Below, one piece after another: positions 51,181 through 59,966 of a DNA stretch of 64,000 nt (the first letter of the stretch is position 1; the number at the start of each line of letters is the position of its first letter). The notes under the pieces were generated by a model. The model had not been told where the DNA came from, ran no database searches, and was given only the letters and a program-made list of their open reading frames with translations. The stretch covers positions 744,001-808,000 of the forward strand of contig CAVWNF010000003.1 of assembly GCA_963756365.1 (NCBI GenBank), written 5' to 3'. The position numbers were made by a program, and so were the translations under genes. This DNA comes from WHTI01 sp963756365. GTDB taxonomy: Bacteria; Actinomycetota; CADDZG01; WHSQ01.

Positions 51181-52801
51181 ATGAAGAAAACTCCGCTCGT
51201 CCTGATGTCGCTTGCTGCCTGCCTGGCCGCGAGTCTCACCGTTTCAGCCTCGGCTCAGGCCCCCTCGACACCGAGATCCTCTAAGTCCGGGGGCATAGTC
51301 CGAGGCGATCTCGGACCGGCCAAGAACGGCGCGAAGAGAACCGCCCGGACCGCCCTCGCTCGCAAGGCCAAGCGGCTCCGCATCGACGCCTCGCAGTTCA
51401 GGTTCGAGACCGTGCGACGCTCGATCGTCGGACGCCACGTGCGCGGCTCCCAGTACCGAGACGGAGTGCGGGTCGAAGGCGGAGAGGCGATCGTCAGCAT
51501 CGTTAAGGGCCGGATCGTGTGGGTCCAGGCGAAGCAGATCCATGCCGCAGGAAGCGCGGTTGCCACCCCGATCGGAACCATCTCGGCTGAGAGAGCCGGA
51601 TTGGCCGCGGTTGGCTTGTCCACCGCCGACCGGACCTCGGTCGAGAGGCTCATGACCGTGAGGGCGGGGCGTCTGGTCGACACTTACCGGGTTTCGATCC
51701 TTTCCCTCGCCCCTGCTGTCGCCATGACCGTCGACCTCGATGCTGGCACCGGTGCGGTGCTGGCGGTCACCGACGACAATCGTTACGACGACGCGGTGGC
51801 CACGCTGTTCAATCCCAATCCGATCGCGTCGTCTAAGGACAAGTCCATCCGGGAGCCGGGCTACACGCCCGAGACCGGAGAGGGACTCGATCTGGACAGC
51901 GAGGCTCTGAACGCCGCTTTGGAGGACATGCCTATCCTCGGATACGACCCTCAGCAGGCGCTGGCAGGTCGTCTAGTCGGGCCGTGGGCGACGGTGCAGG
52001 GTGGCGCTCCGATGGTGCAACTGACCGCCGGACGCTTCGAGTTCAATCGGTCCGATCTTCAGTTCGAAGGGCTCATGGCCTATGCGCACGTCGATCTCTT
52101 CCAGCGCTACCTTCAGAACGTGCTCGGGTTCACGGGTGCGGCCGGTGTGAACGCCGAATCGCAGGACATGTACGCGCTGAGGGTCGAGGGCTTCGACAAC
52201 AGCTTCTATCAGCCCGGGAATGACCTCATGCTGTTCGGTGCCGGTGGCGTCGATGACGCGGAGGATGCGGACGTGATCCTCCACGAATACGGTCACGCGG
52301 TGCAGGACGCGCAGGTAGATGGCTGGGGCGCTACCACCGAGGGTGGCGCGATGGGCGAGGGCTTCGGCGACTTCCAGGCGGCCGCCTACTACGCCCGGAT
52401 AAGCGAAGGCTTTCAGGATGAGTGTGTGGCCGACTGGGACGCGACCACCTACTCGTCTGCCGATCCCACGTGCCTCCGACGGACCGACAGCACGAAGCAT
52501 TGGCCCGAGGACAAGGCAGAACGCGGTTCACGCCGACGGCGAGATCTGGGGGACCTACCTCTGGAACTTGCGGGACCGTCTCGTGACCCAGGAGGAGCAA
52601 GACACGCTCTCTGCCGATGAACTCGCGATCCTGAAGTCGGATCGCTCGCTCAAGCTGGTTATCGCATCGCACGAGTTCCTCACGCCAAGCGCGAAGTTCG
52701 CGACCGCAGTGGCCGCACTAGAGACCGCGGCGGATGCGCTCGGCCACACGGAGTGGATCTCGATCATCGATTCCGAGGCGAGGGCAACAGGCTTCCGCTA
52801 G
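51181..52801 (+). pseudogene. Secreted M4/M36-type zinc metallopeptidase, one frameshift
   Basis: From ATG 51181 a signal peptide (LMSLAACLAASLTVSASAQA) is followed by an FTP-like propeptide region (SQYRDGVRVEGGEAIVSIVKGRIVW). Zinc and catalytic residues are in ADVILHEYGHAVQDAQ (HEYGH) with the third ligand in MGEGFGDFQAA. After about 52515 the sequence continues in the +1 frame with QNAVHADGEIWGTYLWNLRDRLV to 52801. Removing one base restores about 539 residues. It resembles fungalysin/thermolysin-type peptidases. The catalytic part is before the break. Confidence 0.82.
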
Positions 52802-52807
52802 AACTGG

Positions 52808-52854
52808 TCACGCCCGCAAGTAGCGAGGCTCCGGCCTTACGCTTGCGGGCGTGA
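52808..52854. repeat. 13-bp perfect inverted repeat covering the start codon of the PLP enzyme
   Basis: TCACGCCCGCAAG (52808-52820) is the exact reverse complement of CTTGCGGGCGTGA (52842-52854). The right arm contains the GTG start at 52851 and no Shine-Dalgarno sequence precedes it. The loop has its own AGGC/GCCT hairpin. It may terminate the metallopeptidase transcript, control the start of the next gene, or both. Confidence 0.6.
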
Positions 52855-54044
52855 ACGCGTCCTACGAGAGACTCGAGCGGGCAACCGCGGACCTGGATCC
52901 GCCCTTCGCTCTTGTCGATCTTGATGCGCTGTGGTCGAACGCAGACGATCTAGTCCGCCGAGCCGCGGGCAAGCCGATACGGCTCGCGACGAAATCGCTC
53001 AGATGCCGGGCGCTTCAGGAGGCCGTTCTAGCCCGCCCCGGGTTCCAGGGCGCGCTGGCGTTCACTCTCCGAGAAGCGCAATGGCTGTCCTCGGCCGGGT
53101 TCAACGACATCGTCATCGCCTATCCAACGGCGGACCGGGCCGCTCTGCGCGATCTTGCTTGGTCGGTGGGTGAGCGGCCCGACACGGGGATCACCTTGAT
53201 GATCGATTCCGTCGAGCATCTCGACCTCATCGATTCTGCGACCGGACAGCGTGGCGCTCCGCTGCGGGTTGCGATCGACATCGATGCCGGTCTGCACCTG
53301 TTTGGCGATCGACTCAAACTCGGGGCTAAACGCTCACCGATCTTCGGAGTCGACGACGCGGTCGCCCTGGCGCGGACGATCGTCGAGCGCGATGGCTTCG
53401 AACTCGATGGCCTGATGGCGTATGAGGCGCAGATAGCCGGGGTCGGTAACGCTCCGGCCAATCGCGTGAAAGGGATCGCGGTCCGAGCGATGCAGGCGCG
53501 CTCCGCCGGGGAGCTGGCGACGCGCAGGGCCGAGATCGTGCGGGCCGTTTCAAGGATCGCCCCCGTGCGGTTCGTCAATGGGGGAGGTACCGGGAGCCTC
53601 GAGAGCACGGCGGCCGAGGATGTCGTGACGGAGGTCGCGGCTGGCTCGGGTCTGTACGGCCCCGTGTTGTTCGATCTGTACCGGGGCTTCTCTCCTCGGC
53701 CTGCAGCGATGTTCGCGCTCCCGGTGGTGCGTCGGCCCGGCCCGGGCGTGGCGACGCTCCTTGGCGGCGGATACATCGCGTCGGGCCCGAGTGACAAGCA
53801 CCGTCTTCCGCAGCCGTTCCTTCCCGAGGGTCTCCGCCTGGATCGTCAGGAGGGAGCGGGCGAGGTTCAGACCCCGGTGCTCGGGAGCGCGGCGGATCGG
53901 CTGCGTGTGGGCGATCGCGTCTACCTCCGGCACGCCAAAGCGGGGGAGCTGTGCGAACGGTTCGACGCGCTCTACCTGGTGGCGGGGGACGCCATCGTCG
54001 AGATGGTCCCGACCTACCGTGGTGAAGGCAAGACCTTCCTGTGA
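52851..54044 (+). CDS. PLP-dependent alanine racemase-fold enzyme (D-threonine aldolase/D-serine dehydratase-like)
   Basis: A 397-residue type III PLP enzyme. RLATKSLRC provides the PLP lysine in the first strand of the TIM barrel, followed by VAIDIDAGLHLFG and GLMAYEAQIAGVGN. The metal-binding C-terminus expected of D-threonine aldolase-like enzymes is represented by YLRHAKAGELCERFDALYLV, with H and C residues. Such proteins, annotated as amino acid aldolase or deaminase, often neighbour an ALO-type oxidase, as here (four-base overlap). The start GTG 52851 lies in a perfect hairpin arm; a later start is possible. Confidence 0.82.
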   Translation: MNASYERLERATADLDPPFALVDLDALWSNADDLVRRAAGKPIRLATKSLRCRALQEAVLARPGFQGALAFTLREAQWLSSAGFNDIVIAYPTADRAALRDLAWSVGERPDTGITLMIDSVEHLDLIDSATGQRGAPLRVAIDIDAGLHLFGDRLKLGAKRSPIFGVDDAVALARTIVERDGFELDGLMAYEAQIAGVGNAPANRVKGIAVRAMQARSAGELATRRAEIVRAVSRIAPVRFVNGGGTGSLESTAAEDVVTEVAAGSGLYGPVLFDLYRGFSPRPAAMFALPVVRRPGPGVATLLGGGYIASGPSDKHRLPQPFLPEGLRLDRQEGAGEVQTPVLGSAADRLRVGDRVYLRHAKAGELCERFDALYLVAGDAIVEMVPTYRGEGKTFL

Positions 54045-55327
54045 GCGGATTCAGCAACTGGTCTGGGGTCGAGTCCTGCTCCCCCCGGGTATCCGCGACC
54101 CCCGGATCACTCGCTGAGGTCCAACGGGTCATCGCAGAGGCTGAAGGGGTCGTGCGAGCCGTTGGAGCAGGGCACTCGTTCACTCCCGCCGTGCTCACCG
54201 ACGACGTCATGGTGTCGCTTCAGCGGATGACACGCGTCCTCGATGTCGATAGCACATCCGGTCACGTTCGGATCGAGGCAGGGATCTCGCTTCACGAACT
54301 CAATCTCAGGCTCGCCGAGCACGGGCGGGCGCTGGAGAACCTGGGCGATATCGACGTGCAATCGATAGCGGGCGCGACCCAGACAGGAACCCACGGAACA
54401 GGGGCCACCCTCCGCAACATCTCAGCATCGATCGTTTCGCTCCAGCTCGTCACTGGAACCGGAGACGTTGTGGAGCTCTCGGAGGATTCCGATCCGGATG
54501 GTTGGCGTGCTGCCCGGGTCGGTTTGGGTGCGCTCGGGATCGTTACGGAGATGACGCTCAGGACGGTGCCAGCGTTCGTCCTGCACGGTGTGGACAGCCC
54601 CGGCCGGATGATCGATGTACTCGAGCGCATCGATGAACTGGCGGGTGCGAACGAGCATTTCGAGTTCTACCTCTTCCCTCACAGCGATAGGGCGCAGACC
54701 CGGATCAACAACCGCACGGAGCGACCACCGAAGGAGCGTTCACACCTCGGGGCCTACATGAACGACATCTTCTTGGTCAACCATGTCTTCGGCCTTACCC
54801 AGAGGGTCGCGAAGCGGTTCCCTCGCTCGGTGCCCCGCGTGAATAGATTCGTCGCGGCTGCGTGGGGAAAGAGCGAACGCATCGAGAGCTCATACAAGAT
54901 CTTCTCGTCCCCGCGCCTGGTGAGGTTCGTCGAGATGGAGTACGCGATCCCTCGGCACCATGTGCGCGACGCGGTCACGAAGGTCCACGAGGTTGCATCT
55001 CGTGCCGACCTCGCGGTGTCGTTCCCGATCGAGGTGAGGTTCGTTGCCGCCGATGACGCGTTCCTCAGTCCGGCCTCGGGTCGAGACACCGCGTATGTAG
55101 CGGTCCATGTGTATCGAGGGATGGAGTTCGATCGCTACTTCAGAGAGGTCGAAGCCGTCATGGACGCATACGAGGGGCGACCTCATTGGGGCAAGCGTCA
55201 CTACCAAACCGCCGAGGTGTTACGTGGACGCTATCCAGACTTCGACCGCTTCCTCACCGTCCGTGATCGCTTCGATCCCGAGAGACGCTTCGCCAACCGC
55301 TACATCGAGCAGGTTCTCGGGCCCTAA
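54041..55327 (+). CDS. FAD-dependent D-arabinono-1,4-lactone/L-gulonolactone oxidase-family protein
   Basis: The 428-residue protein has the FAD-binding PP2E/VAO fold (PGSLAEVQRVIAEAEGVVRAVGAGHSFTP; GAGHSFT lies close to the flavin), IAGATQTGTHGTG, and the ALO C-terminus with RPHWGKRH and DRFDPERRFANRYIEQVL. Family members oxidise aldonolactones or alditols using oxygen or another acceptor. The start GTG overlaps the PLP enzyme stop, so the two work together or share regulation; the common substrate is unknown. It converges with the alpha/beta hydrolase (stops overlap). Confidence 0.88.
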   Translation: MSGFSNWSGVESCSPRVSATPGSLAEVQRVIAEAEGVVRAVGAGHSFTPAVLTDDVMVSLQRMTRVLDVDSTSGHVRIEAGISLHELNLRLAEHGRALENLGDIDVQSIAGATQTGTHGTGATLRNISASIVSLQLVTGTGDVVELSEDSDPDGWRAARVGLGALGIVTEMTLRTVPAFVLHGVDSPGRMIDVLERIDELAGANEHFEFYLFPHSDRAQTRINNRTERPPKERSHLGAYMNDIFLVNHVFGLTQRVAKRFPRSVPRVNRFVAAAWGKSERIESSYKIFSSPRLVRFVEMEYAIPRHHVRDAVTKVHEVASRADLAVSFPIEVRFVAADDAFLSPASGRDTAYVAVHVYRGMEFDRYFREVEAVMDAYEGRPHWGKRHYQTAEVLRGRYPDFDRFLTVRDRFDPERRFANRYIEQVLGP

Positions 55328-56121
55328 CGCGCTCGGGGTGGCCAGTCTCCGAGGGACGCGAAGCCGGACCGCAATAGGAACTGGTGGCCGCCAGTTGGCT
55401 CGATCCGAGAATCTGCGTGCGGGAACAGCGAGAGCCACCGGTCGTGATCGGATACCGGCACGGTGCGATCGTCAGCCGCATGCATCAGCCGAACCGGAAC
55501 GTCGAGTTTCCGCGCAGCAGCCTCCAGGGCCGAGCGCGCGTCGTTCTCGTACAGGAGACTCCAGAGTGTGCCCAACCGACTCTTCAGGGTCTGCCTGCCG
55601 TAGTCGCGCACTACCGGTTGGGGATAGCCCTTGGCGAGAGCAACGGGGACCGAGAGGAACGGCCACGTCGTGCGGAAGGCGGCCCCCAGGACTCGTGCTG
55701 CCGCTGGCGGATTCTTCTCGAACGGCCCACCGTGACGGGGTGAAGGGAACGGAGGAGCTGCAACGGCGAGGGAGGTGACGGCCTCACGGTGGCGGGCCGC
55801 CCACAGCGCTCCGAGCACGCCACCGATCGAATGCGCAACCACAGCGATGTCTCCCCGAGACAGGTAGCTCTCCGTTACCAAGTCGAGGGAGGCCAGATGG
55901 AACTCTCTGTCGTAGCCGTCGGCGGGCTTAGCCGAACCGCCGAAGCCGCCGAGATCGGGAGCGATGATCGTGTGACGTTCGTGGACATGCTCGGCGAGCC
56001 CCTGCCAATAACGTCCGGAGCCCCCCAGTCCGTGGATACAGAGGATCGGGGGACCAACGCCAGAGGTCCACACGCGCATCGTGCCCCACTCGTTCTCGAC
56101 GTCGTGCGATCTCAGCTTCAC
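55324..56121 (-). CDS. Alpha/beta hydrolase
   Basis: A 265-residue hydrolase. HGLGGSGRYWQGLAEHV gives the oxyanion region, VAHSIGGVLGALWAA the nucleophile elbow (AHSIGG), HAADDRTVPVSD the acid Asp, and GGHQFLL the His. No lid insertion or signal peptide is obvious. The substrate cannot be told. It starts four bases inside the end of the nickel/cobalt transporter gene (ATGA), so the two are translationally coupled. Confidence 0.9.
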   Translation of the reverse strand: MKLRSHDVENEWGTMRVWTSGVGPPILCIHGLGGSGRYWQGLAEHVHERHTIIAPDLGGFGGSAKPADGYDREFHLASLDLVTESYLSRGDIAVVAHSIGGVLGALWAARHREAVTSLAVAAPPFPSPRHGGPFEKNPPAAARVLGAAFRTTWPFLSVPVALAKGYPQPVVRDYGRQTLKSRLGTLWSLLYENDARSALEAAARKLDVPVRLMHAADDRTVPVSDHDRWLSLFPHADSRIEPTGGHQFLLRSGFASLGDWPPRAR

Positions 56122-56969
56122 CTCCAGAACACTGGGTCGAAGAGGAGGATCGATCCCAGTACGAGGCTGAACAGCGCCGCGGCTACGCCGATCGCGGCGT
56201 AGAGGCCGAAGTTCTTCTCAGCCTGGAGGAACCCGGCGGCTGTTATCGCAGCCACGAGCGTGTTGGTGACAAGCAGCCCGAGGATGAACATGCCCAGTAC
56301 GGCTGACCCTGCGAGCCGTCCACCCACCCCCGCCGCCGTCAGGAAGAGCACCACCTGGGTAGGTGTTTCGGCGCCGACCCCATGAAGCATCCCGATCACG
56401 AACGCAGCCCCGGTGCCGTAGTCCTCGGACGGTCTGGTCCCGAGGTGGACGTGCTTGTGCGTGTGCTTGGTTGCGACCGCGGAGGTGTGCTTCTCTGGCC
56501 CCAGGTCGGCATGCTCGTGTGAGTGTCCGGCCCCCGAGCCGTGATCGTGGGGGTGCTCGTGTTCGACCTCGACCGTTTCTGGTCGCATCCACCGTGAGCG
56601 AGCGCGCCTGAGTAATTCCATCACCATCGTCAGTCGGCTGCGATAGCGGAAGCCCCGGCCCTCACGGATAAGCGAGAGGAGGAGGAAACCCCCTAGCAGC
56701 AAGAGCGTCACACCCACTACCCGGCTCATGAAGTCATCCACCGACGCCGGGATCTTCTGTCCGAAGTAGATGGCCACCGATCCCAGGACGAGAACGACGA
56801 GGGCATGGCCGAGCGCATACAGCAGTGCCAGCATCATCGAACGGCGCCGGTCCTTCGTCGTTCCGGTCAGATCCGCGATCGCGGCGATGTGATCCCAGTC
56901 GGCTCCGTGGCGCAGCCCGAAGGTGAACGCCGTCAGTAGCACTCCCCAGGTGAGCGTCGTCGATCCCAT
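56118..56969 (-). CDS. NicO-family nickel/cobalt transporter with His-rich loop
   Basis: The 283-residue membrane protein has about six to seven helices. GLRHGADWDHIAAI contains the H-x4-D-H signature (H21, D26, H27) of NiCoT/RcnA-type transporters, and FVIGMLHGVGAETPTQV is the second conserved block. Between them a cytosolic loop (about 130-190) is rich in histidine (HEHPHDHGSGAGHSHEHAD and HTHKHVH), likely to bind metal. Whether it imports or exports Ni/Co is not clear. It overlaps the downstream alpha/beta hydrolase. Confidence 0.86.
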   Translation of the reverse strand: MGSTTLTWGVLLTAFTFGLRHGADWDHIAAIADLTGTTKDRRRSMMLALLYALGHALVVLVLGSVAIYFGQKIPASVDDFMSRVVGVTLLLLGGFLLLSLIREGRGFRYRSRLTMVMELLRRARSRWMRPETVEVEHEHPHDHGSGAGHSHEHADLGPEKHTSAVATKHTHKHVHLGTRPSEDYGTGAAFVIGMLHGVGAETPTQVVLFLTAAGVGGRLAGSAVLGMFILGLLVTNTLVAAITAAGFLQAEKNFGLYAAIGVAAALFSLVLGSILLFDPVFWR

Positions 56970-57008
56970 CCCCTCATCATCGCCGGGATGGGTGCCGAGG
57001 TCGTACCG

Positions 57009-58061
57009 TCACGCAACCCTGTCCACGGAGGGAGAGTTCCGGTGGTCCTCGATCAGGTCCACGACGGCTGCCTCGATCCGACCCTGTATCAGGAGCCCTT
57101 CGTCGATCTCCCCGGTGCCGAGTTCGTCAAGGACGGGGCGGATGGTCCATCCCGAGTTGTACCTGTCGATCACACGCGGGTCTATGTATGAGCTTCTGCT
57201 GACCGCCGGTGTGTTCCCTAGATAGTGGGCCACCTCTTTGACGGCCCGATCGACCGCTCGCTTCTTGGCCGTCTTGGAAGTTGCAGCGTGACCGGACACA
57301 GCGAGAGCAACGCCCGCTAGAACGGTGCCACTCCACGTTCTGAAGTCCTTGGCCGAATAGTCCTGGCCAGCGATGCCCTTTAGGTAATCGTTGATGTCCG
57401 TTGACCTCACGTCGCACCATCCACGCCCGTCTCTATAGGCGAGCAGTTCATCCCCGCCACTACGCCGGCGCTTGAGGAGCCGGATCACATCCGCAACCTC
57501 GGGGTCGATCAAGGTCCAGACCCGGTGGAGGCCACCCTTCGCCTTGTAGTCGAAGACGATCGAGTCACCCGAGAGGGTTACGTGACTCTTCTTGATGGTC
57601 GCGAGACCGTAGGTCTCGTGTGTCTGCGCGTAGTCCTCTCCACCGATCCGGAAGAAACCACGGTCGAGGAGCCGGATGGCCGCCGACAGGACCCTGTCCC
57701 TTGACGCCCCCTCGTCAGCGAGGTTCTCCTCGATCTGAACCCGCACGGCGGGAAGCACGCGGGCCAGTTGGAGCATCCGGTCGAACTTCGCCTGATCCCG
57801 CCGCTCGCGCCACCGCTGGTGATAGATGTATTGCTTCCGTCCCGCTGCGTCGATCCCGACCGCCTGAAGATGACCCCACTCGTCCACGCAGATCCAGACG
57901 TTCTTCCAAGCTGGTGGGATCGCCAACGTGGCGATGCGATCGAGCACCTCGGATTCGAAGACCTTTTCGCCGGTCTCCTGATCGAAGAATTCCCAACCCT
58001 TACCGCGCCGCCGTCGCTCGATCCCGGGGTGAGCGGGGTTGGCCCTCCTTAGTCGAGGCAT
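57009..58061 (-). CDS. DNA topoisomerase IB (poxvirus type)
   Basis: A 350-residue enzyme with the two domains of bacterial/poxviral topoisomerase IB. The N-terminal DNA-clamp part has LAIPPAWKNVWIC and GRKQYIYHQRWRERRD; the catalytic core has R121 (RDRVLSA), K158 (TIKKSH), R241 (FRTWSGT) and the tyrosine nucleophile Y292 in SSYIDPRVIDRY. It relaxes supercoils by a 3'-phosphotyrosyl intermediate without ATP. Such enzymes are scattered among bacteria, so transfer is possible. It diverges from the metallophosphoesterase gene. Confidence 0.94.
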   Translation of the reverse strand: MPRLRRANPAHPGIERRRRGKGWEFFDQETGEKVFESEVLDRIATLAIPPAWKNVWICVDEWGHLQAVGIDAAGRKQYIYHQRWRERRDQAKFDRMLQLARVLPAVRVQIEENLADEGASRDRVLSAAIRLLDRGFFRIGGEDYAQTHETYGLATIKKSHVTLSGDSIVFDYKAKGGLHRVWTLIDPEVADVIRLLKRRRSGGDELLAYRDGRGWCDVRSTDINDYLKGIAGQDYSAKDFRTWSGTVLAGVALAVSGHAATSKTAKKRAVDRAVKEVAHYLGNTPAVSRSSYIDPRVIDRYNSGWTIRPVLDELGTGEIDEGLLIQGRIEAAVVDLIEDHRNSPSVDRVA

Positions 58062-58144
58062 GTCTGTACGGCCTTCGTGTCGGTCATCGGCGAAGCACTA
58101 CCCGTCGGGGGGCGGTCGGTAACCAGCAGGAGAGCGAGCTGGAG

Positions 58145-59965
58145 GTGTCGAACCCTCGTCATATGGACATAGAGAGGCATATGGAGAGCCGATCGGGGAT
58201 CGACAGACGCGAGTTTCTCCGAACGGCTGGGCTCCTGGGAGCGGCGACCACTGCACTCCCGTGGGGCATGGAGGCGCTGGCGCGCTCCGGTTTCGGACCT
58301 GCCGAGCTCGAAGCGATCGCGGCACGGACCACCCTTTCCCAGACCATCGTCAAGGGATCGAAGCTGTCGGAGGGGAGCGTCGGTGCCTATCACGCGCTCA
58401 CCTGGGGTCCTGGGGAGAGTCATCAGGTAAGGGATGAACTTGCCGCCCCGAAAGAGGGTCGTGGGAGCCGGCAGAGGTCCCTCCTGAACTTCGTGCATTT
58501 CACAGACATCCACATCATCGATGCACAGTCGCCGGCGCGGGTCGAGTTCCTCGATCGGTTCGCCGACCCGGGACGTGGGTGCGAGAGCGTCCCGTTCTCA
58601 TCCGCCTATCGACCCCAGGAAACGCTGACCCTGCACATCCTTGAGGCGATGATCCGACAGATCCGAAAGATCCGACGAAGCCCGATCACGGGGAAGGAAC
58701 TGGACCTCGTCGTCTGTACCGGTGACAACATCGACAACGAACAGTTCAACGAACTGCGGTGGTTCATAGACGCGATGGATGGTGGCTCCAGGATCTCGAG
58801 TAACTCTGGCGGTAAGGAGTACGAAGGGGTCCAATCGGCGGAGTGGAACGACCCGGAGTACTGGCATCCGGACCCGAGCGTCGACGACAAGTACAAGCAA
58901 CAGTTCGGCTTCCCGTCGTACGAGCAGCTCCTTCAGAAAGCGGTCAAGCCGTTCCACGCGCGTGGGGTTGACCTCCCCTGGTATCAAACCTTCGGGAATC
59001 ACGATGGGTTGATGCAAGGAAACGTGGGCAGCAACGCCATCTTCGATGCCGTCGCCGTTGGTTCGGCGAAGCCGGCGGAGTTGATGTCCGGGATCAACCC
59101 GTGTGACGCATTCGAGACCTTCAGAGCGAACCCGAGTGCGTTCGCAGCGGCTCCCGCCCGTCAAGTGACCGCCGATGCCGATCGACGCCCCGTGAACAGG
59201 ACCGAGTACATCGAGGAGATGTTCAAGACCACTGGAACCCCGCGGGGCCACGGTTTCAAGAAGTCGAACCGCAAGGATGGCCTCGCGTACTGGTACAGCG
59301 ACGACCGGCCCGGTTTCCGATTCATCGGACTAGACACGGTGAACCCCGGCGGCTACTCGGAGGGCAGCATCGGTGCGGCCCAACTCGCGTGGCTCGAAGA
59401 GCGCCTGATGGAGACCTCAGGGCGCTACCTGGACCCGTCCGGTGAGGTCGTAACGCAGAACGTCGAAGACCGATTGATCATCTTGTTCTCTCATCACGGG
59501 ATCAGGTCGCTCAACAATCCCAACTCGGCTCCCGATCCGATCGACCCGGCCGAGAACGACCTCCCCAGGGTGATGGGGGACGAGGTCGAGGCACTCGTCC
59601 ACCGATTCCCCAACGTCATCGCATGGGTGAACGGTCATACGCACGAGAATGTCGTGATCCCCCGCGTCCGAGCGGACGGGAGTGGCGGGTTCTGGGATAT
59701 CGGTACGGCCGCCCACGTCGATTGGGCCTGCCAGTCGCGCTTGATCGAGGTCCTCGACAATCGCGACGGGACGCTATCGATCGCCTGCACGATGGTCGAC
59801 CACGCTGGTCACCCGAAGCCTGGGGGCCAGGGCCGCGTCTTGAACCTCGCATCGGTCGCGCGCGAGCTTGCGGCGAATGATTTCCAGTATGGGTTCGGCT
59901 CGAAGGGGAGAGGCACCGAGCTCGATCGCAACGTCGAGCTCGTGATCGCTACCCCCTTCTCCTAA
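58145..59965 (+). CDS. Tat-exported metallophosphoesterase (PPA1498-like)
   Basis: Starting at GTG 58145 (AGGAGAG at 58128-58134) the protein has 606 residues; ATGs at 58163 and 58181 are alternatives. It opens with the twin-arginine signal GIDRREFLRTAGLLGAATTALP. Metal-binding motifs are FVHFTDIHIID, VVCTGDNIDNEQF, TFGNHDGLM, LFSHHGIRS and WVNGHTHEN, matching the calcineurin-like fold. The large, loop-rich form resembles the secreted PPA1498 family described in Propionibacterium. The natural substrate is unknown. It converges with the penicillin-acylase-like gene. Confidence 0.88.
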   Translation: MSNPRHMDIERHMESRSGIDRREFLRTAGLLGAATTALPWGMEALARSGFGPAELEAIAARTTLSQTIVKGSKLSEGSVGAYHALTWGPGESHQVRDELAAPKEGRGSRQRSLLNFVHFTDIHIIDAQSPARVEFLDRFADPGRGCESVPFSSAYRPQETLTLHILEAMIRQIRKIRRSPITGKELDLVVCTGDNIDNEQFNELRWFIDAMDGGSRISSNSGGKEYEGVQSAEWNDPEYWHPDPSVDDKYKQQFGFPSYEQLLQKAVKPFHARGVDLPWYQTFGNHDGLMQGNVGSNAIFDAVAVGSAKPAELMSGINPCDAFETFRANPSAFAAAPARQVTADADRRPVNRTEYIEEMFKTTGTPRGHGFKKSNRKDGLAYWYSDDRPGFRFIGLDTVNPGGYSEGSIGAAQLAWLEERLMETSGRYLDPSGEVVTQNVEDRLIILFSHHGIRSLNNPNSAPDPIDPAENDLPRVMGDEVEALVHRFPNVIAWVNGHTHENVVIPRVRADGSGGFWDIGTAAHVDWACQSRLIEVLDNRDGTLSIACTMVDHAGHPKPGGQGRVLNLASVARELAANDFQYGFGSKGRGTELDRNVELVIATPFS

Positions 59966-59966
59966 C

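Noticed and set aside
57620..58144. N-terminal extension of the Tat metallophosphoesterase by up to 175 residues.
   Set aside because: The extension overlaps the topoisomerase gene antisense, is Arg/Pro-rich, and would bury the twin-arginine signal.
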